NCBI GenBank assembly: GCA_021799915.1
Contig: JAJYZN010000034.1
Coordinates: forward strand, 1-18,739
Origin: Actinomycetes bacterium
GTDB lineage: Bacteria > Actinomycetota > Acidimicrobiia > Acidimicrobiales > RAAP-2
Direction of reading: 5' to 3'
Length of the DNA: 18,739 bases
Shown here: piece by piece, positions 7,751 to 15,333 of the stretch
Position numbering within the stretch: position 1 is the stretch's first letter
Layout: each line of letters begins with the position of its first letter
Translations under genes and position numbers: made by a program
The notes under the pieces: model-generated
The model's input: the letters and a program-made list of their open reading frames with translations, nothing else
What the model was told of the DNA's origin: nothing
Database searches by the model: none

Positions 7751-8926
7751 GTGAATTTCGAGCTTTCAGACGAGCTTGCCCAGCTCCAGGCATCGGTCCG
7801 CCGGCTCGCCCGCGACCGGGTGAAGCCGAGAGCCAGGGAGATCGACCAGAGCGGGGAGTACCCGGTCGACATCTTCGAGGCGTTCCGAGACGCCGGCTTG
7901 CTCGGGTTGTGCCTGCCGCCGTCGCTCGGCGGCTCTGGAGCCGGGATCCTGGGTCTCACCATCGCCATCGAGGAGGTGGCCAAGTACTCCAACACCGCGG
8001 CGCTCATGCTGCTGCTCACCCGGCTGCCCACCGGTCCCGTCCTCATCGCCGGCAGCGAGGAGCAGCAGCGGCGCTACCTGCCGGGCATCGCCGACGGCAG
8101 CGTGCGGGCGGGGTTCGGCCTGTCCGAGCCGCAGGCGGGGAGCGACGTCATGGGGATGCGTACCCGAGCTGTCCCCGATCCGGCGACGCCAGGTGGATGG
8201 GTGCTGACCGGGACCAAGTGCTGGATGTCGGGGGTGCGGGAGGCCGATTGGTACACCGTGTTCGCCAAGACGGCTGATCCGCAGAGCAGGGCCCACGACT
8301 CGATCTCGGCATTCATCGTCGAGCGTTCCTTCCCAGGCGTATCGGTTGGCCGAATCGACCACAAGATGGGCGTGCGTGGTGTCGATACGGGCGAGCTGGT
8401 GCTCGACGGCGTCCGTGTCCCCCCCGAGAACGTCATCGGAGAGGTCGGGGGGTTCCGTCTGGCCATGCTCGGTCTGAATTCCATGCGTCCGATCGTCGCC
8501 GCCCGCGGGATCGGGCTTGCCGAAGGGGCCCTCATGTACGCCACCGACTACGTGAAGCAGCGGGCGGCATTCGGACGGACGGTCGCCGACTTCCAGGGCA
8601 TCCAGTGGGAGATCGCGCGCTGTGCGGTGGACATCGAGGCGGCTCGGCTCCTCACCTATCGGGCGGCGGTGCTGGCCGACGCGGGGAAGTTCGGCAAAGA
8701 GCATGTCGCGTACCTGTCGATGGCCAAGTACCACGCCACCGAGCTGGCGGTCCGGGCGTCGGGCCTGGCCGTGCAGCTTCTCGGTGCCGCGGGGTACATG
8801 GAGGACCACCCGGCGGAGCAGTGGTACCGCGATGCCAAGCAGCTCACGATCGTCGAAGGCACTTCCCAGGTCCAGCTCGGTCTCATCGCCCGAGGCGTGC
8901 TCGACGGCGACCTGTGGTGGGACTGA
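7751..8926 (+). CDS. Acyl-CoA dehydrogenase
   Basis: This 391-residue flavoenzyme introduces the alpha-beta double bond into acyl-CoA thioesters and passes electrons to ETF. The N-terminal helical domain begins FELSDELAQLQASVRRLARD. The FAD-contact segment reads FGLSEPQAGSDVMGM (about residues 121-135), followed by TGTKCWMSGVREADWYTVFAKT in the middle beta domain. The C-terminal part contains RAAFGRTVADFQGIQWEIARC and ends QLTIVEGTSQVQLGLIARG, with Glu369 at the usual catalytic base position. Length and domain order are normal. The GTG start at 7751 lies 8 bp after the whiB stop. Chain-length or branched-chain preference cannot be read from the sequence. The Mcr-type racemase at 12806 may act in the same branched or sterol side-chain pathways, but that is inference. 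Confidence 0.93.
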   Translation: MNFELSDELAQLQASVRRLARDRVKPRAREIDQSGEYPVDIFEAFRDAGLLGLCLPPSLGGSGAGILGLTIAIEEVAKYSNTAALMLLLTRLPTGPVLIAGSEEQQRRYLPGIADGSVRAGFGLSEPQAGSDVMGMRTRAVPDPATPGGWVLTGTKCWMSGVREADWYTVFAKTADPQSRAHDSISAFIVERSFPGVSVGRIDHKMGVRGVDTGELVLDGVRVPPENVIGEVGGFRLAMLGLNSMRPIVAARGIGLAEGALMYATDYVKQRAAFGRTVADFQGIQWEIARCAVDIEAARLLTYRAAVLADAGKFGKEHVAYLSMAKYHATELAVRASGLAVQLLGAAGYMEDHPAEQWYRDAKQLTIVEGTSQVQLGLIARGVLDGDLWWD

Positions 8927-8928
8927 CC

Positions 8929-10011
8929 ATGAGCACCTTCGAGGAGATCGGCGGGTGGCCGCGGGTGCTGGACCGCCTGCTTTCGGGCGACTCGCTGTCC
9001 GAAGCCGATGCCGCGGGCGTGATGGGTGAGATCCTGTCCGGACGGGCCACGCAGGCCCAGACCGCAGGCTTCGTCGTCGCGCTCAGGGCGAAAGGGGTCT
9101 CGGTCGAGGAGATGACCGGGCTCGCACGGTCGATGCTGGCCCACGCAGAGCCTCTCGACATCGACGGGGACCTTGTCGACGTGGTCGGGACGGGCGGCGA
9201 TCGCCTCGGGAGCATCAACGTCTCGACGATCGCCGCGTTCATCGTGGCCGGTGCCGGGGTCCGGGTCTGCAAGCACGGGAACCGGGCGGCGTCCTCCTCG
9301 GTGGGGACGGCCGATGTCCTCGAGGCGCTGGGGGTGGCGGTGGACCTGGGACCCGACGGAGTGTCCCGTTGCGTCGAGGAAGCAGGAATGGGCTTCTGCT
9401 TCGCACCGCGCTTCCACCCGGCGATGCGCCACGCGGGACCTGTCCGCAGGGAGCTGGGTGTGCCGACGGTCTTCAATTTCCTGGGCCCGCTGGCCAACCC
9501 GGCCCGGGCCCGGTTCCAACTGGTCGGGGTGAGCGATCCGGCGATGGCACCGGTCATGGCCGGGGTGCTCGCCGCCAACAAGACGACCAGGTCGATGGTC
9601 GTCTACGCCGACGACGGCCTCGACGAGCTCAGCGTGACGTCGCCTTCCACCGTCGTCGAGGTCGTCTCCTCGGATCGAGGCGACGCCGAGGTGCACACGT
9701 GGCGTCTCGACCCGAGCGACCTCGGTCTTCCCCGGTCTGCGATGGAGAGCCTCCGAGGGGGTGACGCCGCGTTCAACGCCGAGGTGATCCGACGGGTCCT
9801 CGACGGCGAAACTGGGCCGCGGCGGGACATCGGCGTCCTGAACGCCGCAGCGGCCCTCGTCGTGTCCGGAAAGTGCACGGACCTGGCTGACGGTTTGGCA
9901 GTGGCAGCCAAGTCGGTGGACTCGGGGCGGGCCGCCGAGGTCCTCGACGCGCTGGTCAGCGTCTCCAAGGAGTGCGCGGACGAGGAGCAGCGCGCGAGCG
10001 AGCGGCACTGA
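8929..10011 (+). CDS. trpD: Anthranilate phosphoribosyltransferase
   Basis: This 360-residue enzyme joins anthranilate to PRPP, the second step of tryptophan synthesis. The phosphoribosyl motif VVGTGGDRLGSINVSTIAAF is at residues 85-104, with the PRPP-binding GTGGD at 87-91. KHGNRAASSSVGTADVLEALG follows, and HAGPVRRELGVPTVFNFLGPLANP marks anthranilate binding. Together these are specific to TrpD rather than to thymidine phosphorylases of the same fold. It begins 2 bp after the acyl-CoA dehydrogenase stop, so the two are probably cotranscribed. No other trp gene is visible, making this a detached trpD, as happens in actinobacteria. The C-terminal tail (KECADEEQRASERH) is short and charged. 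A related non-tryptophan transferase is a less likely alternative. Confidence 0.94.
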   Translation: MSTFEEIGGWPRVLDRLLSGDSLSEADAAGVMGEILSGRATQAQTAGFVVALRAKGVSVEEMTGLARSMLAHAEPLDIDGDLVDVVGTGGDRLGSINVSTIAAFIVAGAGVRVCKHGNRAASSSVGTADVLEALGVAVDLGPDGVSRCVEEAGMGFCFAPRFHPAMRHAGPVRRELGVPTVFNFLGPLANPARARFQLVGVSDPAMAPVMAGVLAANKTTRSMVVYADDGLDELSVTSPSTVVEVVSSDRGDAEVHTWRLDPSDLGLPRSAMESLRGGDAAFNAEVIRRVLDGETGPRRDIGVLNAAAALVVSGKCTDLADGLAVAAKSVDSGRAAEVLDALVSVSKECADEEQRASERH

Positions 10012-10085
10012 GGGCCCGCACCGCACCGCACCACGTCCCGTCACAACACCGCGCACCGCCTCGGGCACCCGGGCTGCTCGCACGA

Positions 10086-11141
10086 TCAGGGAACGAGACT
10101 CTCCTCGACGGTCACACCCCCAGAAGGAGTGACCCGCCATGCCCGTCCGGGCCACAGCTCGGGGTCGATGGCACCCCGGCCGGCGAAGGCCACGACGCAG
10201 CCGCCGAACCCGCCACCGGTCATCCGGGCGCCATACACCCCGGGACGAGCGGCGAGCTCGGCCACGAGGGCGTCGATCTCCGGAAGCGAGACGTCGAAGT
10301 CCTCGGACAGGCTCCGGTGGCTCTCGAGAGCCAGCGCTCCCGCCGTGACGAGGTCACCCGCGGCAAACGCCGCCGCCATGTCGCGCACCCGGCCGCACTC
10401 GGTCACGACGTGGCGTGCCCGGCGCCGCAGGACGGGATCGAGGATGCCCGGGATGTCGAGGGGCTCCGCCTCACCGAGAGGTCGTCCCAGCTCGACTGCG
10501 GCCGCTTCGCACTCGGCGCGCCGAGCGGCGTAGGGCGTCGCTCTCAGCCGGCGGGTGACACCCGAGTGGAGCACGACCAGCTCGAGCTCGGAGGGGACCG
10601 GAACCTCGACGATGTCCGAACGGGCGAAGTCGATCAGCAGCGCGTGGCCTTCCCTCCCGCTCGCGCTGGCCAGGTAGTCCATCTGCCCGACATCGGCGCC
10701 GGCAGCCGCTTCAGCTCGCTGGCAGAGCGCCGCCATCGACCAGCCCGCCGGCTCGACGCCGAAAGCCGCGGCGAGCGCCACCGCGAGCGCTGCGCTGGAG
10801 GAGAGACCTGCTCCCACGGGCAACGTCCCGGTGATGCGGCCGATCCCGCCGCGCGCCGGCCGGGCGAGAGCGGCGATGGCGGCCGGCAGGCGTCCCCACG
10901 AGGGCTCGACCGCATCGATGGCCCGGGGCGTGAAGGGCATGTCCAGCGGGAGCTCGCACGGAGTCTCGTCCGCGGTGGTGTAGAGGAGCAGGCGTTCCGA
11001 GTCGTTCTCGGTGAACTGCACGTCGGTCGTGAGGTCGATCGCGACCGGGAGGGCGAGCCCTGCGTTGTAGTCGGTGTGGTCGCCGATGAGGTTCACCCGG
11101 CCGGGCGCCCTGGCGACCACGGTGCGAAAGCCGTCCGTCAC
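10086..11141 (-). CDS. galK: Galactokinase (GHMP family)
   Basis: This 351-residue kinase makes galactose-1-phosphate from galactose and ATP, entering the Leloir pathway. The three GHMP signatures are present: GRVNLIGDHTDYN (residues 14-26, with Asp where Glu is commonest), VGAGLSSSAA (109-118) and ARMTGGGFGGC near the C-terminus. DVGQMDYLAS carries the catalytic Asp; the following residue is Tyr where most galactokinases have Gln. The protein is about 30 residues shorter than the common 380-390, mainly at the N-terminus. GTG 11141 overlaps the TGA of the upstream glycosidase as GTGA, which both fixes the start and implies coupled translation. The open frame extends upstream but antisense and out of frame with the glycosidase. 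Another sugar kinase specificity is possible given the MDY change. Confidence 0.88.
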   Translation of the reverse strand: MTDGFRTVVARAPGRVNLIGDHTDYNAGLALPVAIDLTTDVQFTENDSERLLLYTTADETPCELPLDMPFTPRAIDAVEPSWGRLPAAIAALARPARGGIGRITGTLPVGAGLSSSAALAVALAAAFGVEPAGWSMAALCQRAEAAAGADVGQMDYLASASGREGHALLIDFARSDIVEVPVPSELELVVLHSGVTRRLRATPYAARRAECEAAAVELGRPLGEAEPLDIPGILDPVLRRRARHVVTECGRVRDMAAAFAAGDLVTAGALALESHRSLSEDFDVSLPEIDALVAELAARPGVYGARMTGGGFGGCVVAFAGRGAIDPELWPGRAWRVTPSGGVTVEESLVP

Positions 11142-12532
11142 TGCTCGAGCACCGATCGGTCGCCCTGGCGCAATCCCCCGATGATCCGTCGGTAGGTGCC
11201 GGCGGCGTCGACTCCCATCGAGTCCAGCTCGGAGAGACGCAGTCCTCGCTCCCGGTCGACGCCGTAGAGCCCGAACCTCGGCTCGTAGCTGCCCCATTCG
11301 TAGTTGTCGGCCAGCGTCCAGTGCCAGTACCCGGTGACCGGTACTCCTGTGTCGACGGCCGCCACCACGGCAGCGAGGTTCTCTTGCAGGTAGCGGTCCC
11401 GGGTCCACCCGTCGAGGCGGGGGTAGGAGCGCCCGCGGCGTACCCGGTTGCACATGCCGTTCTCGACGACCCAGACGTCCCTGCCCGGGAGAGCTGCTTC
11501 TGCGAGGATCGGCACGAGGGTCGCAGGCCGGGGCGGATCGTCCCACAGGTCTCGAGCCGGCTGGAGCGAGCGGCCACCGGCAGTGCGGTGCCCGGGCCAC
11601 GAGAAGTGCTCGGCTGCCACCGGCGCGTAGAAGTCGACTTGTGCCACGTCCAGTTGGCATTCGTAGCCCGAGCTCGCCACCGCCTCGGTCGTCCGCGGGT
11701 ACCCGTCATCGAGCGGGACGAGGCGGGACGCGAGAGAGCGGAGCGCGGACTCGAGGGGGCGAGAGAGGCCGGCCGGTCGCCAGGAGATCCTCTCGTGCAT
11801 TTCTCGACGGGTGCCGAGCCACTCTGCCAACCCGCGGCGGTCGATCCCGTGAAGGGGCGCAGCCAGGAGGTCGAGAGGAAGGCGGTCGAGCTCGTAGAGA
11901 GACAGCGCGTAGTTGTTCGTCGCCACGGTCGCTTGGGGCTGGAGGTCGTGGATCGCCGCATACGCGAGGACGTGAGCGGTCATGAGGTGGTCGAGCGCGC
12001 GAACGGCTGTCCGGAGGCGACCCACGGCGCCGGGTGGAAGAGTGCCGGTCACGAACGACTCGATCGCCAAGACGTTCGGCTCGTTCACCGTGACCCAGTT
12101 GATGCAGAGGTCCCCGAGCTCGCCCACTGCGGCTCGGACCCACTGGGCAAATCGCTCGGGGGCACCGGGCTGGAGCCAGAAGTCCTCACCCAACCACCCT
12201 GGGTGGGTGAAGTGATGGAGGGTCACCAGAGGTTCGACGTGCCGGTCGTGGCAGGCCTGGAGGATCCGGCGGTAGCCGGTGAAAGCCGCCGCGTCCAAGG
12301 CGCCGTCCTCGGGCTCGGCCCTGCTCCACTCGACCGACATCCGGAAGGTGTCGCACCCGAGCCCGGCGACCAGGTCCAACTGCTCCTCGAAGCGGTCCCA
12401 GAAGCCGATGGCCGACCCGGACGGCTCCACACGGCCCGAAGACTCCCAGCGGTACCAGTTGTTGGCCGGCTCCCCGGGGCCGTTGTAGCCGCCTTCGATC
12501 TGGAACCCGGCCGTCGCGACGCCGAAGTGCAT
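11138..12532 (-). CDS. Glycoside hydrolase family 1 beta-glycosidase
   Basis: This 464-residue TIM-barrel retaining beta-glycosidase opens MHFGVATAGFQIEGG, the first barrel strand, with the sugar-binding Gln and Glu region. Glu151 in TVNEPN is the acid/base, and Glu357 in WVVENG the nucleophile. GYWHWTLADNYEWGSY near the C-terminus is the aglycone and sugar contact segment of the family. No signal peptide is seen, so it probably acts in the cytoplasm on imported saccharides. ATG 12532 places the protein at the normal family start; an in-frame ATG at 12637 would add 35 residues with no family match. Neither has a clear ribosome-binding site. Its stop overlaps the galactokinase start, suggesting that the released sugar is galactose. 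Beta-glucosidase, beta-galactosidase and beta-fucosidase activities all occur in GH1. Confidence 0.92.
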   Translation of the reverse strand: MHFGVATAGFQIEGGYNGPGEPANNWYRWESSGRVEPSGSAIGFWDRFEEQLDLVAGLGCDTFRMSVEWSRAEPEDGALDAAAFTGYRRILQACHDRHVEPLVTLHHFTHPGWLGEDFWLQPGAPERFAQWVRAAVGELGDLCINWVTVNEPNVLAIESFVTGTLPPGAVGRLRTAVRALDHLMTAHVLAYAAIHDLQPQATVATNNYALSLYELDRLPLDLLAAPLHGIDRRGLAEWLGTRREMHERISWRPAGLSRPLESALRSLASRLVPLDDGYPRTTEAVASSGYECQLDVAQVDFYAPVAAEHFSWPGHRTAGGRSLQPARDLWDDPPRPATLVPILAEAALPGRDVWVVENGMCNRVRRGRSYPRLDGWTRDRYLQENLAAVVAAVDTGVPVTGYWHWTLADNYEWGSYEPRFGLYGVDRERGLRLSELDSMGVDAAGTYRRIIGGLRQGDRSVLEQ

Positions 12533-12731
12533 GCCGCGAACAAGCGCGTGGGCACCCCCCTGCCGTATCCCGCCGCCTTCCGCCGTTTCCACCGAGGGAG
12601 AGTGTGGCACGCCGACGAGGTATCGTGCCGGAGGCATCGCCCCAGGCGCCGTTCCCGGCCTCCGCCGTGCTTCCTGCCGGCGAGGCTGGGCAACGCGATG
12701 GCCACCCCCGTGCCCGGTGCCAGGGTCCAGT

Positions 12732-12761
12732 TTGACCCGGTGGCCGGTGACCCGGCAGCAT
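12732..12761 (+). promoter_or_regulatory. Candidate racemase promoter with TGACCCGG repeats
   Basis: TTGACC (12732-12737) and CAGCAT (12756-12761) are separated by 18 bp and could be -35 and -10 boxes, giving a leader of about 38 bases. TGACCCGG occurs twice, at 12733-12740 and 12748-12755, and GGGTC-N6-GACCC forms an inverted repeat at 12723-12738 over the -35. These may be operator half-sites. The rest of the 273-bp divergent gap (12533-12805) shows nothing else I can support. Confidence 0.35.
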
Positions 12762-12805
12762 CCCTCCATGTCTGACACTGCTGTGCAAGGAATGGGGGTG
12801 GACCG

Positions 12806-13951
12806 ATGAGTGGTCCGTTGGCCGGAGTGAAAGTGATCGAGTTGGCCGGCATCGGCCCCTCGCCCTACGCGTGCATGCTGCTGGCCGATGCGGGAGCCGA
12901 TGTGCTGCGATTGGAGCGGGCGCCCGCCGGCGGGGCGCCGGCAGCCGACGGGCCCTACTGGGACGTGTTGAACCGCAGCAGGCCGTCGGTGGGCGTCGAC
13001 TTGAAGCAACCGGCCGCGGTCGAGATGGTGCTCGACCTCGTGACCCAAGCTGACGCCCTGGTGGAGGGTTTCCGCCCCGGGGTCGCCGAGCGCCTCGGTC
13101 TGGGTCCCGACGCGTGCTGGGAGCGCAATCCCAAGCTCGTGTACGGGAGGATGACCGGGTGGGGGCAGGATGGCCCGCTGGCGCAGACGGCGGGTCACGA
13201 CATCGACTACATCGCCATCTCCGGCGCGCTGTGGCCGCTGGGCCGCAAGTCGGATGTACCCGTGCCACCGCTGAACCTGGTCGGGGATTCCGGAGGCGGG
13301 GGGATGTTCCTCGCGTTCGGGGTCGCCGCCGCGCTGCTCGAGGCCGGCAGGTCGGGGAAGGGCCAGGTCGTCGACGTGGCGATGACCGACGGGTCGGCGT
13401 CGCTCATGACGATGATCTACGCGTTCCGACAGTTCGGCTGGTGGAGCGAGGAACGCGGGTCCAACATCCTCGACACCGGCGCACCCTTTTACGAGGTGTA
13501 CGAGACCTCTGACGGCAAGTACATGGCCGTCGGCGCGTTGGAGGCGAAGTTCTACGAAGCGCTGGTGAAGGGGCTGGGCCTCGACCAGGCAGCGCTCCCG
13601 CATCAGATGGACCGGGAGCGCTGGCCCGAGATGAAGGAGCGGTTCGCCGCCGTGTTCCGGACCCGGACCCGTGACGAGTGGGCGGCAGTCTTCGCAGGCA
13701 CCGACGCCTGCGCCGCACCGGTGCTCTCCCCTTGGGAGGCGCGGAATCACCCGCACAACGCCGCCCGGCAGACCTTCATCGAGGTGGACGGGGTCGTCCA
13801 GCCGGCCCCCGCTCCTCGCTTCAGCCGGACGCCGGCCGAGGTGCGCAGGCCGCCGTCACCGCCTGGAGCCGACACCGACGAGGGGCTCTCGGGATGGGGC
13901 CTCTCGCCGGAGGCCATTGCGAACCTGCGGGACGCCGGGGCCATCTGCTGA
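12806..13951 (+). CDS. mcr: Alpha-methylacyl-CoA racemase (CaiB/BaiF CoA-transferase family III)
   Basis: This 381-residue enzyme epimerises 2-methylacyl-CoA esters, as needed before beta-oxidation of branched fatty acids and sterol side chains. It opens MSGPLAGVKVIELAGIGPSPYACMLLADAGADVLRLER, close to the Mcr start. The catalytic residues of mycobacterial Mcr (His126, Asp156, Glu241) appear as His131 in GHDIDYIAISG, Asp161 in LVGDSGGGGMFLAFG and Glu246 in VGALEAKFYEAL, a constant offset of five. This supports racemase rather than generic CoA-transferase activity. The ATG at 12806 follows GGGGGTGG. It stands alone between divergent and convergent neighbours, and its stop codon lies in the left arm of a strong hairpin. 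The acyl-CoA dehydrogenase at 7751 could act in the same catabolism. Confidence 0.91.
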   Translation: MSGPLAGVKVIELAGIGPSPYACMLLADAGADVLRLERAPAGGAPAADGPYWDVLNRSRPSVGVDLKQPAAVEMVLDLVTQADALVEGFRPGVAERLGLGPDACWERNPKLVYGRMTGWGQDGPLAQTAGHDIDYIAISGALWPLGRKSDVPVPPLNLVGDSGGGGMFLAFGVAAALLEAGRSGKGQVVDVAMTDGSASLMTMIYAFRQFGWWSEERGSNILDTGAPFYEVYETSDGKYMAVGALEAKFYEALVKGLGLDQAALPHQMDRERWPEMKERFAAVFRTRTRDEWAAVFAGTDACAAPVLSPWEARNHPHNAARQTFIEVDGVVQPAPAPRFSRTPAEVRRPPSPPGADTDEGLSGWGLSPEAIANLRDAGAIC

Positions 13952-13977
13952 TCGCAGGCTCCGGCGCCGGCGATCAG
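13948..13977. terminator. Hairpin between convergent genes
   Basis: CTGATCGC (13948-13955) pairs perfectly with GCGATCAG (13970-13977). Inside, GGC (13957-13959) pairs with GCC (13966-13968) across one mismatch. The racemase TGA is part of the left arm. There is no T-run, as is common for GC-rich actinobacterial terminators. Lying between the convergent racemase and VOC genes, it could stop transcription from both sides. Confidence 0.6.
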
Positions 13978-14011
13978 CCCGGGGAGGCCCCGCCGGCCGG
14001 CCGGATGCGGG

Positions 14012-14392
14012 TCACTCCGGTGCGGCCAGCTGCTCCATGAGCTCGATCCTGATGCCCCCGGGTGCGTCCACGAAGGCAATGCGGCGGGTGCCGAAGGAGC
14101 CGCTCACCACCTCCGGACCCCAGCACACGTCGTGACGGGCGAGCTCCGAGTCGAGATCGTCGACAAACAGCGCCGCGTGCAGGAACCCCTCGTCGGGCAC
14201 CGCGAGAGCGTCCTCGTAGATGGCGCGGGTGAACAGCGTGATCTGCAGGGGACCGAGCTCGACATCGGCCCTCCGAGCCCCTTGCCAGTCGACCGGGTCC
14301 GAGACGACCGCCCCCGCATCGCGGTACCAGCGGCATGCTGCGTCGAGGTCAGCTACTTTGATCGCGAGATTGGCCAGCTTGGTCACCACCAT
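14012..14392 (-). CDS. VOC-fold (glyoxalase/dioxygenase-like) protein
   Basis: This 126-residue vicinal-oxygen-chelate protein opens MVVTKLANLAIKVADLDAACRWYRDAGAVV, the first beta-alpha-beta-beta-beta unit. The second unit contains FLHAALFVDDLDSELARH and ends FVDAPGGIRIELMEQL. The His in LHAALFV and the Glu in IRIELME are likely metal ligands. The usual His in the first strand is replaced (NLAIKV), so the metal site may be incomplete or shifted. The substrate is unknown; glyoxalase and bleomycin-resistance labels for such proteins are only fold-based. The ATG at 14392 overlaps the end of the LLM oxidoreductase by 44 bp in another frame. The two are therefore cotranscribed, and it is the last gene of the minus-strand set ending at the hairpin. 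Confidence 0.83.
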   Translation of the reverse strand: MVVTKLANLAIKVADLDAACRWYRDAGAVVSDPVDWQGARRADVELGPLQITLFTRAIYEDALAVPDEGFLHAALFVDDLDSELARHDVCWGPEVVSGSFGTRRIAFVDAPGGIRIELMEQLAAPE

Positions 14393-15281
14393 GCCGGCGA
14401 TCGTAGAGGACCCCCGTCGGCGCCGCGTGGTCGACCGGGTGGAAATGACCAGGAAAGGCCTCGGCGAACCGGCCCATCGCTTCGACGGCATCCGACGAGC
14501 GCTTCCATGGCCGGACGATCAGCCGATCGACCCCGGCCTCGCTCCAGCCAATGAGTGCTGTGTGGTCGTCGCACTCCCCGCTGACGGTGACTTGGACGGT
14601 GCCGGCCGCACGCCCGTGTTCGCGGGCAGCCTGGCGGAGGCTGGCCACTCGTGGGGCAGCGCTCTCGGGAGTGTGGGCCATGCCGATCCAGCCGTCGCCG
14701 CTCCGAGCGGCCCGCCTGAGCGCCACCGGCGATTCTCCCCCGACGTGCACCGGAATGGGCTGCTGGACCGGCTTGGGCTCGAAGGCAACGGGCTCGAACT
14801 CGAAGAATGGACCATGGTGCTCGATGACGGGCTCGGTCCACAGGCGCCGGCAGATCTCGATCGCCTCGTCGAGCCGCTCGCCGCGGGTGCGCGGATCGAG
14901 GCCTGCGGCCCGCCATTCGGCCGTGAGCCACCCTGCGCCGACTCCGGTCAGTGCCCTGCCGTTCGACACGATGTCCAGCGTCGCCCACCCGCGTGCCGAA
15001 GCGAAGGGATGCCGGAGCCCGAGCAGGTAGACGTACGTGCCGAGGCGCACCTGGGAGGTGAGGGCGGCGAGGTAGCAGAGGTACCCGATGGGCTCGTGCA
15101 CCGGGGTATCGGCGGGGATCGGAGGGTGGTCCTGCCCCTCGAACGGGCTCCCGCCGGCGTGGATCGGGAGGACGAGATGCTCGGGTAGCCAGATCGACTC
15201 GTACCCGAGCCGGTCGGCCGCAAGAGCGACGTCGAGCCAGTACCGCGACGACACCGTGCCCAGAGTGACGCCGAATTTCAC
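14349..15281 (-). CDS. LLM-class (probably F420-dependent) oxidoreductase
   Basis: This 310-residue luciferase-like TIM-barrel enzyme begins MKFGVTLGTVSSRYWLDVALAADRLGYESIWLPEHLVLP. Typical segments are VRLGTYVYLLGLRHPFASARGWATLDIVSNGRALTGVGAGWL, IEICRRLWTEPVIEHHGPFFEFEPVAFEPKPVQQPIPVHVGGES and ALRRAARSGDGWIGMAHTPE. In actinobacteria this group mostly uses coenzyme F420 rather than FMN; the cofactor here is inferred from class and host. The substrate is unknown. The start is GTG 15281, where KFGV forms the first barrel strand. It lies 52 bp after the Lrp-type domain gene, and its last 44 bp overlap the VOC gene. A C-terminal tail (LYDRRHGGDQAGQSRDQSS) is unlike the family and encodes the start region of VOC in another frame. 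Confidence 0.88.
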   Translation of the reverse strand: MKFGVTLGTVSSRYWLDVALAADRLGYESIWLPEHLVLPIHAGGSPFEGQDHPPIPADTPVHEPIGYLCYLAALTSQVRLGTYVYLLGLRHPFASARGWATLDIVSNGRALTGVGAGWLTAEWRAAGLDPRTRGERLDEAIEICRRLWTEPVIEHHGPFFEFEPVAFEPKPVQQPIPVHVGGESPVALRRAARSGDGWIGMAHTPESAAPRVASLRQAAREHGRAAGTVQVTVSGECDDHTALIGWSEAGVDRLIVRPWKRSSDAVEAMGRFAEAFPGHFHPVDHAAPTGVLYDRRHGGDQAGQSRDQSS

Positions 15282-15333
15282 CGTGTGGCCGGCTCGCCGG
15301 CTGCGGGCCCGATGGACGGCGGGGGCATCGGGC

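Noticed and set aside
10018..10032. Three tandem GCACC units between trpD and galK
   Set aside because: Too short and simple to be called a functional repeat; no hairpin of note beyond a weak 5-bp stem at 10060-10073.
11142..11660. N-terminal extension of galactokinase by about 170 codons
   Set aside because: It overlaps the glycosidase on the same strand in another frame, and the galactokinase signature starts 14 residues after GTG 11141.
12752..12783. CAGCA...TGCTG inverted repeat before the racemase
   Set aside because: Only five bases per arm with a long spacer; expected by chance.
12533..13756. Minus-strand frame continuing about 400 codons upstream of the GH1 start, antisense to the racemase
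   Set aside because: The extension is open only because of high GC; it matches no glycosidase N-terminus and covers a well-supported plus-strand gene.
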